DNA of 7,493 nucleotides, taken from CAZYPB01 sp964649265 (GTDB lineage Archaea; Micrarchaeota; Micrarchaeia; Burarchaeales; JAKAKT01). This document shows positions 5,783 to 7,493 of this stretch, one piece after another. Location: NCBI GenBank assembly GCA_964649265.1, contig CAZYPB010000066.1, forward strand, positions 1-7,493. Reading direction: 5' to 3'. Within the stretch, counting starts at the first letter, position 1. Every line of letters begins with the position of its first letter. Made by a program: the position numbers and the translations under genes. A model generated the notes under the pieces. It saw nothing but the letters and a program-made list of their open reading frames with translations. It did not search any database and had not been told where the DNA came from.

Positions 5783-7248
5783 TGCAAAATGTGAGTTGGT
5801 GCCGGATGCTTAATCGACGCTTTTACCAGGCACATTCTAACTCTCCAGGCGTTTCCGACAGAGCAACTTTTGAAAATAAGATGCTTGAAACCCGTAGCCT
5901 TGCCCATAAAGTAAAGGTTGAAAATGTTCTCCTTTTCTTCAAAGATCAGGGTGAGAAAGAGATAGTAAGAGATGCTCTTGCATCACAAGGTAAAATTAAA
6001 TTCGAAGATATTGTCGGGCCATTTGCACTCCTTAATATGAAAAGGGATGACCATTTTGTTCTTCTTGTTGATGATAATGCTCTAGAATACCTTAATGAAG
6101 AGAAATTCAGGAAAGACAATCCAAATGCAACTGTTGTTCTATTAACAAGCAACCGGGAAGTAAGGCTGCTTTCTCCAGGAATTGCTGCAGAGAAATACCC
6201 GTATACAAAGAAGGCAGATTTTGTGTTTTCATTGAGGGAAACAGGAGTAGCGCCAAGTGAAATTGCAAAGACCCTTGTTAGGGTTGTTGAGGATAAGAAG
6301 AACCTTGATGGAGGACACGATGCAAAGAGGTTTATATTTCTAGTAATAGATGACCAGCCCTGTTGGCTAAGTCAGTTCCTTCCAGATCTTTACAACACAA
6401 TTGGAAATAGGGCAGATGTTATTACTGCTAGAACATATGGGGAAGCAATGGATGTAATTGATTCTCATGGGGAGAACATTGCTGCAATAATAACGGATAT
6501 TGTGTTCCCTAAAGGTGAAAAGCAGGACCATCCATCTGGTTTGGAAATAATAGAAAAGGTGAGTAAGGAATACCCAGGAATAACACTTGCAGTTGCATCC
6601 CAGGCTGCCACAGAATACAATATACGGATACCTGATACTCTTGTTATACCAAAAGGAAAGGAAGGAGCTCTTGATCTGTTGAATGAATTCCTGAATGATT
6701 TTGCAGGTTTGGGAGATTTTGTTTTTGTATATTGGGGAGAGGAACTAGGGCGTGCGAGCAACATATTTGAGCTACGTGATCTTATTGCGGATAAGGATAC
6801 TATTCCAATTGAAGCAATAAAGGAATTCGGGGAGAAGGACTTCTTCTCAACATGGTTCTATATGCATGGTTATGATGAGGTTGGAGATAAGATAAGGCCC
6901 CAAGATTTTGTAGGGGAAACAACAAGAGAGTACTTGCTCAAAGTAATTGATTCAGAGATAGAAAAGATTAAGGAGATGCCACTTGTTTTTGAATGGGATG
7001 CTGGAAAAGGTAGTAGAGAACACCGAGCAATTGTGGTGGACAGTGTTAAAAAATTACATGAAGTACTGGGGAATATTCCGGATAGAGTGGTGGAGAGATA
7101 TGGTGAACAGGACCTTGTATCTCTTTGGCTTATGAGAAAAGGACACAGCAATCTTGCAGATGAGCTAAGGCAATGCAAGGGAACGGGAAGCCAGATAAAG
7201 AAGCAGGCAATTGAAAAAATAGGAAATTGGTTGGAAGCAAGAGACTGA
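5782..7248 (+). CDS. Double-receiver protein with duplicated helical module; partner of the PPDK-type gene
   Basis: A 488-residue cytoplasmic protein. ATG 5806 (Met9) is a plausible alternative start. Residues 47-172 look like a receiver fold (VENVLLFF, HFVLLVDD, ATVVLLTS, ADFVFS), but the N-terminal acidic pair and the strand-5 lysine are not apparent, so it is probably a pseudo-receiver. Residues 182-308 form an apparently competent receiver: acidic pair Asp190-Asp191 (FLVIDDQ), phospho-acceptor Asp239 (IITDIVFP), Ser273 (VASQ) and Lys291 (VIPKGK). Residues 312-398 (GDFVFVYW to IDSEIEK) and 401-486 are two copies of one helical module, sharing IP, GE.D..S.W and D.LR positions. From memory, bacterial proteins carry two receiver-like domains, a GFGDFVF segment and an NHFSNWL/LRP module ahead of a PPDK_N-like domain, in the same order. 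No DNA-binding output domain is seen. The likely role is phosphorylation-dependent control of the upstream ATP-binding protein, which is inference. Confidence 0.85.
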   Translation: MQNVSWCRMLNRRFYQAHSNSPGVSDRATFENKMLETRSLAHKVKVENVLLFFKDQGEKEIVRDALASQGKIKFEDIVGPFALLNMKRDDHFVLLVDDNALEYLNEEKFRKDNPNATVVLLTSNREVRLLSPGIAAEKYPYTKKADFVFSLRETGVAPSEIAKTLVRVVEDKKNLDGGHDAKRFIFLVIDDQPCWLSQFLPDLYNTIGNRADVITARTYGEAMDVIDSHGENIAAIITDIVFPKGEKQDHPSGLEIIEKVSKEYPGITLAVASQAATEYNIRIPDTLVIPKGKEGALDLLNEFLNDFAGLGDFVFVYWGEELGRASNIFELRDLIADKDTIPIEAIKEFGEKDFFSTWFYMHGYDEVGDKIRPQDFVGETTREYLLKVIDSEIEKIKEMPLVFEWDAGKGSREHRAIVVDSVKKLHEVLGNIPDRVVERYGEQDLVSLWLMRKGHSNLADELRQCKGTGSQIKKQAIEKIGNWLEARD

Positions 7249-7262
7249 TTCTTTACTTAGGA

Positions 7263-7269
7263 TTTATAA
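7263..7269 (+). promoter_or_regulatory. TATA-like element before the radical SAM remnant
   Basis: TTTATAA sits 15 bp after the TGA of the receiver gene and would predict transcription from about 7295, close to in-frame TTG codons at 7298 and 7301. It may be a leftover promoter or a chance AT-rich stretch. Confidence 0.25.
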
Positions 7270-7300
7270 CTTGTCACTCTAATTCTGCTTGGGGGTATTG

Positions 7301-7493
7301 TTGGTTGAGCTTGCGACAAAAAGCACAAATGTTCTCCAAGATATCGAGCTGCTTAAGAGAATATCTGAGAGCAATTGGTGCACTGTTTGCTTTACTGTCA
7401 CCACAGCTGATGAAGAGATGTTCTGTTCTTGAGAAGAACGCTCCTTACCCTAAAAAAAGGCTTGATGCGCTTAGGAAATTGAGGGAACACGGG
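7301..7493 (+). pseudogene. SPL-family radical SAM protein remnant: 5'-truncated and frameshifted
   Basis: From 7304 the translation reads VELATKSTNVLQDIELL, then TVCFTVTTADEEM, and stops at TGA 7430-7432. Shifting frame by one base after ATG 7418 restores SVLEKNAPYPKKRLDALRKL from 7422 to the window's right edge. Together these match the mid-section of spore-photolyase-like radical SAM proteins (TKS..L.DI.LL, then T.TT.DE......LE..AP....RL..L..L). An in-frame TAA lies just upstream, near 7279. Only about 55 bp separate the match from the preceding gene, so the roughly 100 N-terminal residues with the CxxxCxxC iron-sulfur motif are missing. With both defects it cannot encode a working enzyme. 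A sequencing error could explain the frameshift but not the missing 5' end. The 3' extent is unknown because the window ends. Confidence 0.7.

Noticed and set aside
1..7493. tRNA, rRNA, CRISPR array, insertion-sequence ends or transposase
   Set aside because: None was seen on either strand by eye. The gaps between genes are all under 80 bp and hold only promoter-like or T-rich elements.

Overview
The window looks like part of an archaeal chromosome. Three things point that way. The prolyl-tRNA synthetase is of the archaeal/eukaryotic type, with a C-terminal Cys4 zinc-type module and a terminal tyrosine. AT-rich TATA-box-like elements lie about 28-30 nt before several starts, with little or no leader. 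Codon use is rich in AGA/AGG for arginine and ATA for isoleucine. The lineage (for example a DPANN group or a euryarchaeal relative) cannot be fixed from this sequence. All genes lie on the + strand and almost the whole window is coding.

Layout: (1) 2-403, the 3' end of a gene for a TPR-like helical-repeat protein, followed by an oligo-T stretch. (2) 460-1863, proS, preceded by a TATA box that places a leaderless start at ATG 460. (3) 1926-3923, a large soluble protein I do not recognise, with a charged middle and three tandem 34-residue Pro/Glu/Lys-rich repeats. (4) 3998-5764, a protein with the ATP-binding (PPDK_N-type, ATP-grasp) domain of PEP synthase/pyruvate phosphate dikinase but without the phosphohistidine or PEP/pyruvate barrel domains. 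(5) 5782-7248, a protein with a degenerate receiver, an apparently intact receiver, and two copies of an uncharacterised ~85-residue helical module. (6) 7301-7493, a 5'-truncated and frameshifted remnant of a radical SAM protein of the spore-photolyase-like (SPL) family, running off the window.

The most interesting part is genes 4 and 5. From memory of the families, they correspond to the C-terminal and N-terminal halves of a poorly characterised bacterial protein of roughly 1,000 residues (pseudo-receiver, receiver, linker module, PPDK_N-like domain, terminal domain). Here it is split into two adjacent genes in reversed order, with the linker module duplicated. I infer that the two products work together as a receiver-controlled ATP-dependent phosphotransferase or ligase. 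The substrate is unknown, and no histidine kinase lies in the window. The repeat-bearing protein just upstream may be a partner, but only position supports that.
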